The notes below the pieces were generated by a model. The model saw nothing but the letters and a program-made list of their open reading frames with translations, was not told the origin of the DNA and made no database searches. This document shows positions 17,730 to 26,907 of a stretch of DNA of 64,000 nt, one piece after another (position 1 is the stretch's first letter; every line of letters begins with the position of its first letter). The translations under genes and the position numbers were made by a program. The DNA is taken from NCBI RefSeq assembly GCF_044772865.1, contig NZ_CP173029.1, positions 3,596,001-3,660,000 of the forward strand, in the 5' to 3' direction. The stretch comes from Algirhabdus cladophorae (GTDB lineage: Bacteria; Pseudomonadota; Alphaproteobacteria; Rhodobacterales; Rhodobacteraceae).

Positions 17730-18203
17730 TCATCGGGGCGACAACTTGTGCAAGGCAGCAGCGGCAAGAGCATGCTCCTTCTGGCAGTAGTCGCCGCGGA
17801 ACTTGCCATCGACCTCCACCTCCCACATGCCGTTCCTTTCGCGCACCTGAACTCCATCGCGCCGCGCTGGCCGGTCCATGGAGGAACCCTGTGCTCCTTT
17901 GCTTTTCAGCGGCACGGGTTGCTTGTCGGTCATTTTCGGCCCCTTCGCGTTGGGCGCACGCGTTTCTCCGAGGAGCATCACCGCGCGAATGAATTCTTCC
18001 GCGTAATCATCGGTTTCGCGGTGATCATGTTCGTGCCGGGCCATACTCATCGGCTCGACGAACCGTGCTCTTAAATGATCGATGAACCTCGGCGCCGTCC
18101 GAGCCATGTAGGCGATCAGAGCTTGCAGGATCCGTTCATGGGCCAGCACACGCCGTTCGAGATCGGTGGTCTCGGGGGAAGCTATCGGCATGGCGCGGAT
18201 CAT
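17730..18203 (-). CDS. Conserved hypothetical protein
   Basis: A 157-residue cytoplasmic protein with two parts: a helical N-terminal region (ERRVLAHERILQALIAYMARTAPRFIDHL) and a C-terminal segment RERNGMWEVEVDGKFRGDYCQKEHALAAAALHKL. The second resembles small DUF2188-like or stress-associated domains. No catalytic motif is visible. Its start overlaps the stop of the next gene upstream (ATGA). It may be two joined small domains. Confidence 0.6.
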   Translation of the reverse strand: MIRAMPIASPETTDLERRVLAHERILQALIAYMARTAPRFIDHLRARFVEPMSMARHEHDHRETDDYAEEFIRAVMLLGETRAPNAKGPKMTDKQPVPLKSKGAQGSSMDRPARRDGVQVRERNGMWEVEVDGKFRGDYCQKEHALAAAALHKLSPR

Positions 18204-18586
18204 CCTTCATCGACTGCGCTTTCCAGGCGCTCCGGCAACGCGTCAACATCAAGAGCTGCCAGACAACCCTGCGCAATCTCTCGGTCTGGGGCATCGGTTC
18301 CCGGCATGGTCGCCCAGCCGGCCGTCATGAGAGCGTCGCGCCGCTGGTGGGTCGAGGCTGCTCGGATCGTTTCCAACTTGTCTGCCCGTGACGGGTCGGA
18401 GCGCGCCATGTCGAGGCAGACCGGGACCATGGACGCGACAACGTTGTCGCGGGACATCGCCATCGCCCTGTCGTTCGAGGTGCCGCCGGTCACCCAGCCA
18501 CCCCAGGAAAATCCGACGATGCCAACAAAGGCGGCGCCGACTAGCGCGCCATAGATGCCGGGTTTGAGCCATTCGGGAGTATTCAT
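18200..18586 (-). CDS. Single-pass membrane hypothetical protein
   Basis: A 128-residue protein with one transmembrane segment near residues 10-35 (YGALVGAAFVGIVGFSWGGWV) and a soluble, helical C-terminal part with two cysteines. This WLKPGIYGA...GFSWGGWVTGG pattern is one I associate with conserved alphaproteobacterial proteins of unknown role. It overlaps its downstream neighbour by 4 nt, and its own start overlaps the stop of the gene at 18583 by 4 nt, so three genes form one coupled unit. Confidence 0.65.
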   Translation of the reverse strand: MNTPEWLKPGIYGALVGAAFVGIVGFSWGGWVTGGTSNDRAMAMSRDNVVASMVPVCLDMARSDPSRADKLETIRAASTHQRRDALMTAGWATMPGTDAPDREIAQGCLAALDVDALPERLESAVDEG

Positions 18587-18897
18587 TTTCTATCCTCCTG
18601 CGGAGAAAGCGCCGCTTCGCTGTGATTGTTCGTTTCGGATGTGTCTGCGTCCCGGCGCAGCGCCTCCTTTATGTCGCTCTCGGTCGTCAATCGGAGCTCA
18701 CTTCGCCCCGCGTGAGCACCCTTGCCGCGCACCGTCATGTAGGTCGCCGTCCGTCGATAGGCCTCGAAGCTCAGCCCCTGGAGAAGTTCTTCTTCGATGA
18801 GAACCTCATAGTCGCCCGAGGGCAGATCGCCCGGGTATCCCTGCAAGGTGAACGGGTTCGAAAACGTCACCATCGATCTGGTCGACCGCATGCTCAT
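18583..18897 (-). CDS. Conserved hypothetical protein, paralogue of the protein at 15575
   Basis: A 104-residue protein with FSNPFTLQGYPGDLPSGDYEVLIEEELLQGLSFEAYRR, related at its start to the 15575-16108 product. The remainder is charged. I choose the ATG complementing 18895-18897 because a GGAG site lies 7 nt before it; the open frame extends further upstream but reads through low-similarity sequence. It is the first gene of the coupled unit with 18200 and 17730. Function unknown. Confidence 0.65.
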   Translation of the reverse strand: MSMRSTRSMVTFSNPFTLQGYPGDLPSGDYEVLIEEELLQGLSFEAYRRTATYMTVRGKGAHAGRSELRLTTESDIKEALRRDADTSETNNHSEAALSPQEDRK

Positions 18898-19162
18898 CTC
18901 TGGTCTCCGCGATGTTGGCAGATTTGTCGCCCGCCACTGTTGACGGCCCCTTGGAGTGGGGGACGGACCAGTCGAACGAGTTACTCTCTTATACCCCGGG
19001 ACCGTCCGACTGGCGCTGACGCATGTTAGTCCCGGGCACCGAACCGGCTGCGACCTTCCGGGGGCAGTCACCCGCACTGACCTGTGTAAGGGCGGCGAGA
19101 CCGACCTGCGCGTATCCTGTGGGAAACAGGGATGATCTGCGTTCCTGCAACCAAGGAATGGA

Positions 19163-19594
19163 ATGACAATGGCCGCCCCCAATATTCTCAACCCGCACCC
19201 GCCCGAGTTCGATCGGTTTCTCTATGCATCCGTCGGCGAGGACCGGAACGGCTACGCCGTGACCGTGCTCTCCACGCTCGCGCGGCTTGGCCTCGATCCA
19301 TGGAAGGAAACCGCTGAACTGGTCACGCTGGGGCGGGACGCCGCGCGAGCGCGATTGGGAACGCTGCTTGCCCGGTTTCGGGACGTTCCGGCGCTCGCCA
19401 GCGACCACGGCAAAATCGCACAAGACCTGAGCCAGCTGCTTCCCGAAGGCCGGACGTCAGGTAGCCAGAAGCGAGCGGCCTCGACCGTCGCCGGCGGCAG
19501 CCCGGGAGCAAGCGGAGCGATCTGGGCGGTGCTCGCGATCGTCTTTGTACTGTTTCAGATGTTCATGGTTGGCGGCTCGGGGTCAGGCCAATGA
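19163..19594 (+). CDS. Conserved hypothetical protein with C-terminal membrane anchor
   Basis: A 143-residue protein. The first 100 residues are soluble and helical (FDRFLYASVGEDRNGYAVTVLSTLARLGLDPW). A transmembrane segment at about residues 118-136 ends the protein. It probably faces the cytoplasm from the inner membrane. It overlaps the start of the next gene by 4 nt (ATGA). Function not recognised. Confidence 0.65.
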   Translation: MTMAAPNILNPHPPEFDRFLYASVGEDRNGYAVTVLSTLARLGLDPWKETAELVTLGRDAARARLGTLLARFRDVPALASDHGKIAQDLSQLLPEGRTSGSQKRAASTVAGGSPGASGAIWAVLAIVFVLFQMFMVGGSGSGQ

Positions 19595-20004
19595 CCGTCT
19601 CAACCGCAACCACGGGCAGACCGGCACATGCGGCGCACAAGTCAGGCACGCTATCGCCTCGCGAACAAGGCGTTCTCTGGGACATGGAAGAACACTTTTG
19701 GACCAGTGACGCCGACAACGCGCGGGCGACGACATCGACCAACGCCGTCATGGTCTTCCCCTATCCGCCCGGCATCCTCCAGGGCGACCAGATCTGGACC
19801 CACCTTCATGAAAATACAGGCTGGCGCACCGTTGTCATGGCCGAACGGCGCGTGACGCGGTGTCGTGACATCGCCATTCTCACCTATCGGGCCTCGGCAG
19901 AGAAGGCCGACGTGCAAATCTACAAAGCCCTCTGCGCCTCGACCTACCTCCACGATAACGAAATCTGGCTGAGGATTTCCCACCAGCAAACTACGGTAAC
20001 GTGA
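19591..20004 (+). CDS. NTF2-like (SnoaL/DUF4440-type) protein
   Basis: A 137-residue protein with an alpha+beta NTF2-like pattern: EEHFWTSDADNARATTSTNAVMVFPYPPGILQGDQIW, then MAERRVTRCRDIAILTYRASAEKAD and a terminal LRISHQQT strand. Such folds bind small ligands or act as enzymes such as isomerases, but no specific activity can be assigned. It is coupled to the membrane-anchored protein upstream. Confidence 0.65.
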   Translation: MTVSTATTGRPAHAAHKSGTLSPREQGVLWDMEEHFWTSDADNARATTSTNAVMVFPYPPGILQGDQIWTHLHENTGWRTVVMAERRVTRCRDIAILTYRASAEKADVQIYKALCASTYLHDNEIWLRISHQQTTVT

Positions 20005-20219
20005 GAAGCACAGAGGCAATCGACCTAACGCAGGCGTCGGGACTAACATGCGTTAGTGTGGAAGACCTCTGGCAAGGCTAGGTCAGGCAAGTCCGCCAAA
20101 TATTTGGTGGCAGAGCAGATTTCCGAGTACCTGAGTTGCGCGTCGGCGTGCCTATCCCAAAAGGGTCGGCATGTCGGCACGCTTCTTATTCTCGGAACGT
20201 CCAAGAAAGGACAATTCCA

Positions 20220-20408
20220 ATGACTCCCGAACAGAACAAGACTGCCGAGAAGATGACCTCCGTGAAGGCCACGTGGGACAAGGCGCCGGCTGGTCCGAAG
20301 AAGGATGCGGCGCTGAAGCATTACCAGGCGGCCGAGAAGGCGCATACGGCGAAGAACGACGCCGAGACCAATAAGGAACTCGACGCGGCGGCCCACGCCC
20401 TCGCCTGA
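20220..20408 (+). CDS. Small helical protein, paralogue of the protein at 12534
   Basis: A 62-residue, lysine- and alanine-rich helical protein, MTPEQNKTAEKMTSVKATWD to ELDAAAHALA. It aligns end to end with the 12534-12722 product. The start is fixed by an AAGAAAGGA ribosome site 7-8 nt before the ATG; the longer frame upstream is not supported. Function unknown. Confidence 0.7.
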   Translation: MTPEQNKTAEKMTSVKATWDKAPAGPKKDAALKHYQAAEKAHTAKNDAETNKELDAAAHALA

Positions 20409-20482
20409 CACCGTCCGGAGACATGTCAGTTTGGTCGGCGCAATCTGCGCTGGCCGGATCGAAGAACCCAAGGAGACTTCCA

Positions 20483-21052
20483 ATGAACACCGTCGAAAGC
20501 GCACGTTCCGCCGCCATGGCGCGGGCTGGAACGATCAAGATTTCCGCAGTGGCCATCAAACGGGCTGACGAAGACATTTTCGGACGAAAGTGGAAAGGCT
20601 TCTGCCTCCCCATACTGTGTTTCGTTCCACCGTGTCCTTGTACGGGCGGCCCGATCGTTTGGTGGCCGAAGGACGATATTCTGCTTGAGGAAGAAACCGG
20701 AGAGAAGACGGCCGAGGGGATGGATCTTCTGTCTCTCACCGTCAACCGAAATGCGGATGCGCGTTTCGAGATGCAGTTGTCGCTGCGCTCGGACACTATC
20801 CGCGCCATCCAGCGCGGCAAAGTTGATCGGTCGCGAGGCTGCAAACCATCGCCGACGGTCCCGGGTTCAATGGCGAAAGGCGTTTCGATAACCGACGCAT
20901 TGGGTGGCCCCGGTAAGCTGGTCAAGGCTGCCTTCCTCGGAGGCTACTTCGCAGGCGGCTGGCTGGACGATCAACTGGACGGAGGACTGTCCGATCAGGC
21001 CGCCGACTATATCGAGAGTGTCGCAGACTTCTTTGACGATCTCTGGGATTGA
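20483..21052 (+). CDS. Hypothetical protein with Cys-Pro-rich segment and glycine-rich tail
   Basis: A 189-residue protein with no recognised family. Residues 35-55 contain a hydrophobic Cys/Pro-rich segment (CLPILCFVPPCPCTGG) that may bind metal or touch a membrane. The C-terminal third has a Gly-rich hydrophobic helix (LVKAAFLGGYFAGGW) followed by an acidic end. An AAGGAGA site fixes the ATG at 20483 rather than the longer frame. It ends 21 bp before the convergent Crp/Fnr gene. Confidence 0.55.
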   Translation: MNTVESARSAAMARAGTIKISAVAIKRADEDIFGRKWKGFCLPILCFVPPCPCTGGPIVWWPKDDILLEEETGEKTAEGMDLLSLTVNRNADARFEMQLSLRSDTIRAIQRGKVDRSRGCKPSPTVPGSMAKGVSITDALGGPGKLVKAAFLGGYFAGGWLDDQLDGGLSDQAADYIESVADFFDDLWD

Positions 21053-21073
21053 CGACCAACTGGATTTTAACTC

Positions 21074-21808
21074 TCACTGCAGAAGTGGTCCGCTCTGATC
21101 CAGATACGTCGGATCGAACTCGGCCAATTCCGCCAATCCGTCGTAGTCGTGGAACGTCACATGGCCATCCCGAAAGGTCACCAGTCCACTCTCGCGAAGC
21201 TGGCGCAGAACGCGGTTCACGTGGATGGCACTCAGCCCCAGCGCATCCGCGAGGTGGTACTGGGTTAGCGGGCAGTCGTACCCATCCTTGGTCCCGATGC
21301 CCACCAGCGCAAGCCGCGATCCCAGCTCCAACAAAAAATGCGCCATGCGGGCTTCCGCATCACGCCGACCGATTCCGACGAGATGTTCCACGACCATCGC
21401 TTCGTCCCGTGACGCCGCCCAGAGTATGGCTGTTGCGAGGCGAGGGGTCTGCGCGAATGCATCAAGAAGGTCGCTCTTCAGCACCTCGGCAGCCTCGATG
21501 TTGACGATGGGTTCGAAGCTGTGGTCCGACGTGCGCAAAAGGACGCTCCGCAACCCCAAGAAATCCCCCGGCACCTGAAAATCCACGATCTGCCGGGTAC
21601 CGTCGGCCTGCAGTTTGTAGGAACAGACCCAACCCGCGGACAGAATATAAGCGGCCTGGGCTGACTGGCCCTGATGCACCATATCACGTCCCGCTACGAA
21701 GGAACGGCGACGCTGATGAAGTCGTTCAAGCACGGCCAGCTCGACCTCCGACAGGGCGACGAAGGCCGAGAGCTTGCGGGTCAGGGGGCTGTGTTCAGCA
21801 GATGTCAT
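21074..21808 (-). CDS. Crp/Fnr-family transcriptional regulator
   Basis: A 244-residue regulator with an N-terminal cyclic-nucleotide-binding-like domain (GQSAQAAYILSAGWVCSYKL, VPGDFLGLRS) and a C-terminal helix-turn-helix (LTQYHLADALGLSAIHVNRVLRQLRESGLV). It has no N-terminal Cys cluster of the Fnr type, so it is not an oxygen-sensing iron-sulfur form. The start at the ATG complementing 21806-21808 is preferred over the longer frame. It probably controls genes of this stress region; the divergent 78-residue gene is the nearest target. Confidence 0.8.
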   Translation of the reverse strand: MTSAEHSPLTRKLSAFVALSEVELAVLERLHQRRRSFVAGRDMVHQGQSAQAAYILSAGWVCSYKLQADGTRQIVDFQVPGDFLGLRSVLLRTSDHSFEPIVNIEAAEVLKSDLLDAFAQTPRLATAILWAASRDEAMVVEHLVGIGRRDAEARMAHFLLELGSRLALVGIGTKDGYDCPLTQYHLADALGLSAIHVNRVLRQLRESGLVTFRDGHVTFHDYDGLAELAEFDPTYLDQSGPLLQ

Positions 21809-21958
21809 GGGGCCTCCCGGGGTGTCGCGACCCAAGAGCAGAAATCGGCTCGGGCACTGCTCTGGATCAGTCCATCATAGAGCACTTCCTGCGAGATGTA
21901 CGGATTTATCTGGGTCTCACCTTTTCTCAGGCTCACGATGCCAAGAAAGGAAACTTAG

Positions 21959-22195
21959 ATGTCCACCGCAAGCGAACATGCAGGCCAGGCCGCCCTATCG
22001 ATCTGCGAGGCGCTCCTGCTTGCCATGAACGATCGCGGGTTGCTGCCGGAACACGAGATCGTGGGGGTACTTCGTGACGCCGCGGCGACCCATGTGAACG
22101 CCCTTGGCACTGACCTCGAAATGGAAAGGCACCGGGCCGTCGCCGAAATGATCAACGCCATCATCGCTGGCGGGAACTCTGTTCGACGCCCGTGA
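21959..22195 (+). CDS. Conserved hypothetical protein (78 aa)
   Basis: A 78-residue helical protein (QAALSICEALLLAMNDRGLLPEHEIVGVLRDAA). Proteins of this type are short and conserved in accessory regions of alphaproteobacteria. Ribosome site AAAGGAAAC lies before the ATG. It is divergent from the Crp/Fnr gene. No catalytic residues or known domain. Confidence 0.65.
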   Translation: MSTASEHAGQAALSICEALLLAMNDRGLLPEHEIVGVLRDAAATHVNALGTDLEMERHRAVAEMINAIIAGGNSVRRP

Positions 22196-22405
22196 CGCGA
22201 TACAGCGGCGGTCGCGATCCGCAATCTCGCAGTAGAAGCCGAACAGGCCCGCTGGAATGTCCGAAATCGATGCCATGGGCGGCATGATGAAAACCGGCTC
22301 AATGATGCTGTCCAACGACGCACGACAGAGTTTCTGCTGGCAAGAAACGTCGGTATCAGTCCGACCATTTGAAAGCACAACAAACATGACATTGGAGGAA
22401 ATCAG

Positions 22406-22537
22406 ATGTCCAAAGGCAACAAGAAGCGTGGAAATCGTGAAGTGAAGAAACCGAAAAAAGTAAAGGAGCAGGTCCCGGCGACGGCTGACTTTGCCAAGGA
22501 AAAGACGCCGCTCAATATCGGGAACAAACGGAAGTAA
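22406..22537 (+). CDS. Small very basic protein (43 aa)
   Basis: A 43-codon frame beginning MSKGNKKRGNREVKKPKKV and ending IGNKRK. It is preceded by a near-perfect ribosome site (TTGGAGGAAATCAG-ATG). The high Lys/Arg content suggests binding to RNA or DNA. The strong initiation site and composition make it a real gene, but its role is unknown. Confidence 0.65.
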   Translation: MSKGNKKRGNREVKKPKKVKEQVPATADFAKEKTPLNIGNKRK

Positions 22538-23189
22538 ACGCTGATATTCGGCGTACAAACGACCAACCTCAATTGCTTGCCGCCTCAGCTTCACAAAGAA
22601 GACGATACTGTGCGATAGAAACGTGAACACCTGTCGTGCACGACGCCCCACAAGTATCTGATATTCCGTCGAAATCGCCAGCATCCATCATAGTAAAGAG
22701 GCAAAGACCGTCGTCAAATGACCGTTTCGTTCCGGTTTTCAGACCTTGGTGCATACTGCAGCATCCGGAACTATGGGCTCTTCCGACACCTTCGCTGCGC
22801 GGAGGATGAACGGCAGGTCTCGGAGAACCGACCTTTCGCTGCTTCGTGTTCGAACTCAACAGATGCGGACTTTCCGGTCATTCGTTTTCCCTACTTCGCT
22901 GACGCAGCATTTTTTCGTGCGTGAGGCATGCCTTTTGCCGCCAAGCAGTATGTGTCACCAAAGCGGTGGTACAATCGAGACATTTTGAGCCAAATCCAAA
23001 CTGTACTTTCGCTGCGCGATGCTGGAACCATCGAGAGGCCGGACTTGTTGTGAGTTCGCTGCGGTTGCGCGAATGCCCGCAATTAAATTTAGGAGGACAT
23101 TTGTGTCCGGTCCGGACGCCAAACCAAAGCCAAGTATTGATGGCCTCCCTATAAGATCGCCCGCCCACGACCAATGTCTCTTTGTTTAA
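22538..23189. other. Non-coding stretch with gene debris and repeats
   Basis: About 650 bp with no supported gene. It contains several TTCGCTGCG-like motif copies (near 22841, 23007 and 23052) and no convincing start signal. It separates the GC-richer stress region from the LysR gene. Confidence 0.55.
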
Positions 23190-24107
23190 CTACATCATGT
23201 GTTCGATTTTGAAAGCGTCTGCCTCATCAAGCACCCATTTTTTGAACGTTTCCGCTACCGGTTTCGTTGCCTTCTTGGACGAACTCAGCAGATAATAACC
23301 ATAGCCCTCAAGCTTTTCATTAAACGGGATGACAAGTTTACCTTCATTCAACTCGGTTTGAATGAGAGGTGGCTGGCTTAACGCAAACCCAAGCCCGTCC
23401 ATGGTCCATTTAAGGCGTACGTTCGCATCAGAGATGACCCTTCTCTTGCCCGTGTGCTCAGGATCAAGGCCGCACTTGCGCAAATATTCCGACCAAAAAT
23501 CGTTGTGCGGATCGTCGCACAGCAACGTCGCTTTCTTCAAATCCGCCGAAGACCGAATACGGGATTTGCCATTTAGCTGTGACGGCGCACAGACAGCCAC
23601 CAGCGGAACCTCTAACAAGGGGATCGCGTGATAGTCTTTCCAATCCCCGTTTCCCCATCGGATCGCATAATCTACATCTCGCAAAGCAAATCCTGGATCA
23701 TTGACATCATGAGTGAGTTCCAGATCGATGCGTGGGTTGCTGTCGATAAAACGTCCCAAGCGTTCAGTGAGCCAGCGCGCAACGAAATAAGTGGATGCCG
23801 CCACGATCACTTTGCCTGTGCCCCTGTCTGGTGCGATATGCTTGATTTCGCTGTCCAAATCACGAAGCAGCTTGTGGGTGGTGCGATATAGAGCCTGCCC
23901 GGCCTCGGTAAGGATGATCTTTCGGGGGCGCCGTTCGAAGAGGGGAACCCCCAGTTCCTTCTCCAGTTGCTTGACTTGATAGCCTATCGCACCGGGTGTC
24001 AGGCTCAATTCCACACCAGCGACAGAAAAGCTGCCAAGGCGCGCCGCTGCCTCAAAGGCGTGAATTGATTTCAGAGAGGGTAGGTTCTCAAACACAGCAT
24101 ACCTCAA
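23190..24107 (-). CDS. LysR-family transcriptional regulator (GcvA-like)
   Basis: A 305-residue LysR regulator. The N-terminal winged helix-turn-helix reads LPSLKSIHAFEAAARLGSFSVAGVELSLTPGAIGYQVKQLE with LGVPLFERRPRKI after it. The effector domain follows from about residue 95. The form PSLKSIHAFEAAARLGSF is that of the GcvA/AmpR branch. The gene is divergent from the sugar-binding protein gene at 24244, which is its probable target. Confidence 0.85.
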   Translation of the reverse strand: MRYAVFENLPSLKSIHAFEAAARLGSFSVAGVELSLTPGAIGYQVKQLEKELGVPLFERRPRKIILTEAGQALYRTTHKLLRDLDSEIKHIAPDRGTGKVIVAASTYFVARWLTERLGRFIDSNPRIDLELTHDVNDPGFALRDVDYAIRWGNGDWKDYHAIPLLEVPLVAVCAPSQLNGKSRIRSSADLKKATLLCDDPHNDFWSEYLRKCGLDPEHTGKRRVISDANVRLKWTMDGLGFALSQPPLIQTELNEGKLVIPFNEKLEGYGYYLLSSSKKATKPVAETFKKWVLDEADAFKIEHMM

Positions 24108-24243
24108 AAAATTTGCGTTATGATAGAGAAGTTCTTTTGATTTGTAAGACCCAATCTGACCCCACTACCTTTGGGGAAGGGTAACGGCTTGCTTTTGTAG
24201 ACCAGTGCTACAGCAAAAGGCGCCGTAGGAGGAGGAGACCCCC

Positions 24244-25611
24244 ATGAAATCAACTAAATCATTGGCTCTGCGTCGGCGAAACACAATTCTTGCGAGCGGA
24301 CTGCTTCTGTCCTTTGGCGCGCAAGTCGCGATGGCAGAAGACATCCGGTTCTGGACAACCGAAATTCAACCTGACCGTCTTGCCAAGCAAGAAGCTATGG
24401 CCGCCGATTTCGAGGCCGCAACAGGCATTTCCGTCTCGATTATCCCGGTAGAGGAAAGCGACCTTGGCATCCGCGTGACGGCCGCGTTTGCAGCCAGTGA
24501 CCTTCTAGACGTGATTTATCATCCGTTGCAGTATGCACTGCCATGGGCCGAAGCTGGGATCCTTGATACCGCTGCGGCCTCAGAGGTTATTGAACAGTTG
24601 GATGAGGCGACATTTACGGCTGGTGCGCTAGGCATGGGCGAAGTTGATGGCGAATTTGCCGCCGTGCCGGTGGATGGCTGGACTCAGTTCTTGGTGTACC
24701 GAAAAGATTTGTTCGATGCTGCGGGCCTTGAAGCGCCCGACAGCTACGCAGACATCGTGACGGCTATGGCCGCGTTGCATAACCCGCCAGAGCTTTATGG
24801 ATTTGTACCCCATATCAAAGTTGATGACGCGTCGATGTCGCAGCAGCTGGAGTACATCTTTTTGGCCAACGGCCTTAGCCCCGTTGATGAAAACGGTATC
24901 AAGCCCTTTGACGAAGCAGCCACGATCGAAGCGCTCGAATTCGTAAAGGCACTGGCCCAAAACGCCCCGGGAGGTGACCTATATTGGCAACAATCACGTG
25001 AACTTTATCTTGATGGTCGCACAGCGATGATCATGTGGTCACCGTTCCTTTTGGACGAACTGGCAGGACTTCGCGATAGTGCGCCACCCACGTTCAATGG
25101 TGATCCCACAACGCGCGACCTTGCCGCGGCAAGCGGGTTTACGACAACGATCTCTGGCCCGTCCAATGAGGCAGGCGCAGCTTGGGCGGATGTTCGGTTC
25201 TTTGGGATCACAGCCGATGCTGATACAGGTGCAGCAATGAAGTTTGTGACCTACTCCATGGAAGAAGGCTACATGCAGACTCTCTCCATTGCGCCCGAAG
25301 GCAAGTTTCCCCTTCGTTTAGGAACAACTGAGGCAGCAACGGAATTCGTAGAAGCCTGGTCGCAGCTTGATGTTGGTGTTGATCGGCGCGCGCCCCTTTC
25401 ACAGCTGTATCCGCAGGAGCAGATCGATGTTTTGGTCGCCGGGCTTGATGATGGCGAAAGATGGGGTAATTCGGAGGGACAACTGGCTATGGCATCCAAG
25501 ATCCTCAATAGCCAGTTCATCAATCGCATTGTTCGCCAGTTCATCGATGGGGATATAGACGGACCAGAAGCCGTATCTGCCCTTAACGCTGAACTTGTAG
25601 CATTCGAGTAG
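24244..25611 (+). CDS. ABC-type carbohydrate substrate-binding protein (orphan)
   Basis: A 455-residue periplasmic binding protein of the extracellular solute-binding family 1. The signal peptide is about residues 1-31 (AQVAMA-ED). The mature part has IRFWTTEIQPDRLAKQEAMAADFEAATGI, typical of sugar-binding proteins such as MalE/UgpB. An AGGAGGAG ribosome site precedes the ATG. No permease or ATPase gene follows: the next gene is an esterase after a strong terminator. It may share a transporter encoded elsewhere. Confidence 0.8.
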   Translation: MKSTKSLALRRRNTILASGLLLSFGAQVAMAEDIRFWTTEIQPDRLAKQEAMAADFEAATGISVSIIPVEESDLGIRVTAAFAASDLLDVIYHPLQYALPWAEAGILDTAAASEVIEQLDEATFTAGALGMGEVDGEFAAVPVDGWTQFLVYRKDLFDAAGLEAPDSYADIVTAMAALHNPPELYGFVPHIKVDDASMSQQLEYIFLANGLSPVDENGIKPFDEAATIEALEFVKALAQNAPGGDLYWQQSRELYLDGRTAMIMWSPFLLDELAGLRDSAPPTFNGDPTTRDLAAASGFTTTISGPSNEAGAAWADVRFFGITADADTGAAMKFVTYSMEEGYMQTLSIAPEGKFPLRLGTTEAATEFVEAWSQLDVGVDRRAPLSQLYPQEQIDVLVAGLDDGERWGNSEGQLAMASKILNSQFINRIVRQFIDGDIDGPEAVSALNAELVAFE

Positions 25612-25683
25612 CCGAGGACAAACCAACGGAAGCGCACTTAAAGTTGGGCGCTACCAATAAGGCTTGATCCCTATGGCACTTAG

Positions 25684-25720
25684 AAAAGGGGCGTCTCTCC
25701 CTTACGGCGCCCCTTTTCTT
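25684..25720 (+). terminator. Rho-independent terminator after the binding-protein gene
   Basis: AAAAGGGGCG at 25684-25693 pairs with CGCCCCTTTT at 25708-25717, a 10-bp stem followed by CTT. It ends the transcript of the binding-protein gene 70 bp after its stop. Confidence 0.8.
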
Positions 25721-25743
25721 CGTAAGGACACCAAATATCTGAC

Positions 25744-26688
25744 ATGGCTAAACTAAATCTTGACTTGCGCATTGCGCTAGAAGCCCATCAGCGGGCGATG
25801 GGCGGCCTGGTGGACTTCACTCAAATGCCGCCCAAAAACGGACGCAGGATTGAGTTGGAGCAAGCAAGAAACCAACGTTTCTTGATGCCCGAAGTCGCCT
25901 CAGCCGTTGAGATCAAAATGATGGGTGCTGATAGGGAGCCATTGAAAGGCATGCACATAGTGCCGCCCCATCCTCGCGACGGCATAATCCTATATTTTCA
26001 CGGTGGTGGCTGGGCCTTCGGCAGCCATTTGACCCATGAGGATCCCATCCGCAGGCTGTCACTTGCAACTAGTCTGTCGGTTTTGTCCATTTCTTATCGT
26101 CTGGCCCCAGAACATCTTTTTCCAGCGGGTTTGAACGATTGCATATCCGTCTGGCGCGCTCTGAGCCTCGGAAAGATCCCTCAAACGAAAAACACTGGGC
26201 CCTTCATTCTCGCAGGCGACAGCGCCGGTGCAAACCTTGCGCTCGCAGCTATGCTCAACGAAGTTGAAGCGGGCAATGTGTTGCCTGATGCAGCTTTGCT
26301 TTTCTATGGCGTGTACGGCGCTGATTTCGATACTCCTTCTTATACACGGTGGGCCAGCGGACCTGTTCTGACCCGCGCAAAGATGCAGCGTTTTTGGGAC
26401 TGGTACTGTCCACTTCCACAACGACAGGACTACCTTGCGGCTCCTCTCTTGGCACCAATCGAGCATTTCAGATCGCTGCCAGAGCTTTTTATTTCTGCCG
26501 CAGAAATCGACCCCCTGCTCTCGGACAGTGAACAGTTATATCGCCTCCTTTCTATGGACCCGACACGCAACGATACGTTCGAACTGTGGCCAGGACTGGC
26601 GCATGGCGCGCTTGGCTTCGCACATCGCGTGGATCAAGTTCGAGACCATCTCTCGGCAGTTGATCGGTGGATCCAAAGCAGGTTTTAG
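25744..26688 (+). CDS. Alpha/beta hydrolase, HSL-type esterase
   Basis: A 314-residue hydrolase of the hormone-sensitive lipase family. The oxyanion motif HGGGW is near residue 85, the nucleophile Ser is in GDSAGANLAL near residue 160, Asp is in SAAEIDPLLSDSE and His is in GLAHGALGF. It would hydrolyse short-chain esters or amides in the cytoplasm, since no signal peptide is visible. The substrate is unknown. A separate promoter is likely, because a terminator precedes it. Confidence 0.85.
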   Translation: MAKLNLDLRIALEAHQRAMGGLVDFTQMPPKNGRRIELEQARNQRFLMPEVASAVEIKMMGADREPLKGMHIVPPHPRDGIILYFHGGGWAFGSHLTHEDPIRRLSLATSLSVLSISYRLAPEHLFPAGLNDCISVWRALSLGKIPQTKNTGPFILAGDSAGANLALAAMLNEVEAGNVLPDAALLFYGVYGADFDTPSYTRWASGPVLTRAKMQRFWDWYCPLPQRQDYLAAPLLAPIEHFRSLPELFISAAEIDPLLSDSEQLYRLLSMDPTRNDTFELWPGLAHGALGFAHRVDQVRDHLSAVDRWIQSRF

Positions 26689-26907
26689 ATTAGAGCGACC
26701 TAACAGTGGCCCCCTGACATTTTTAAGCCTATGCATCCCGGCTCATGTCTTGGGCCGTCTTCACGATGGCAATGTCGGGTTGCCAGATGTCGGTGCTGTT
26801 CGCACAAAGTGCAACATGTGTCGCTGTTGGGCTCACAGCGGTCACCAAGCGACGATTGCTGCATGGCTGCTTACGGAAGGCGAACGGCTGTGCCGCTCGC
26901 CTAAAGT

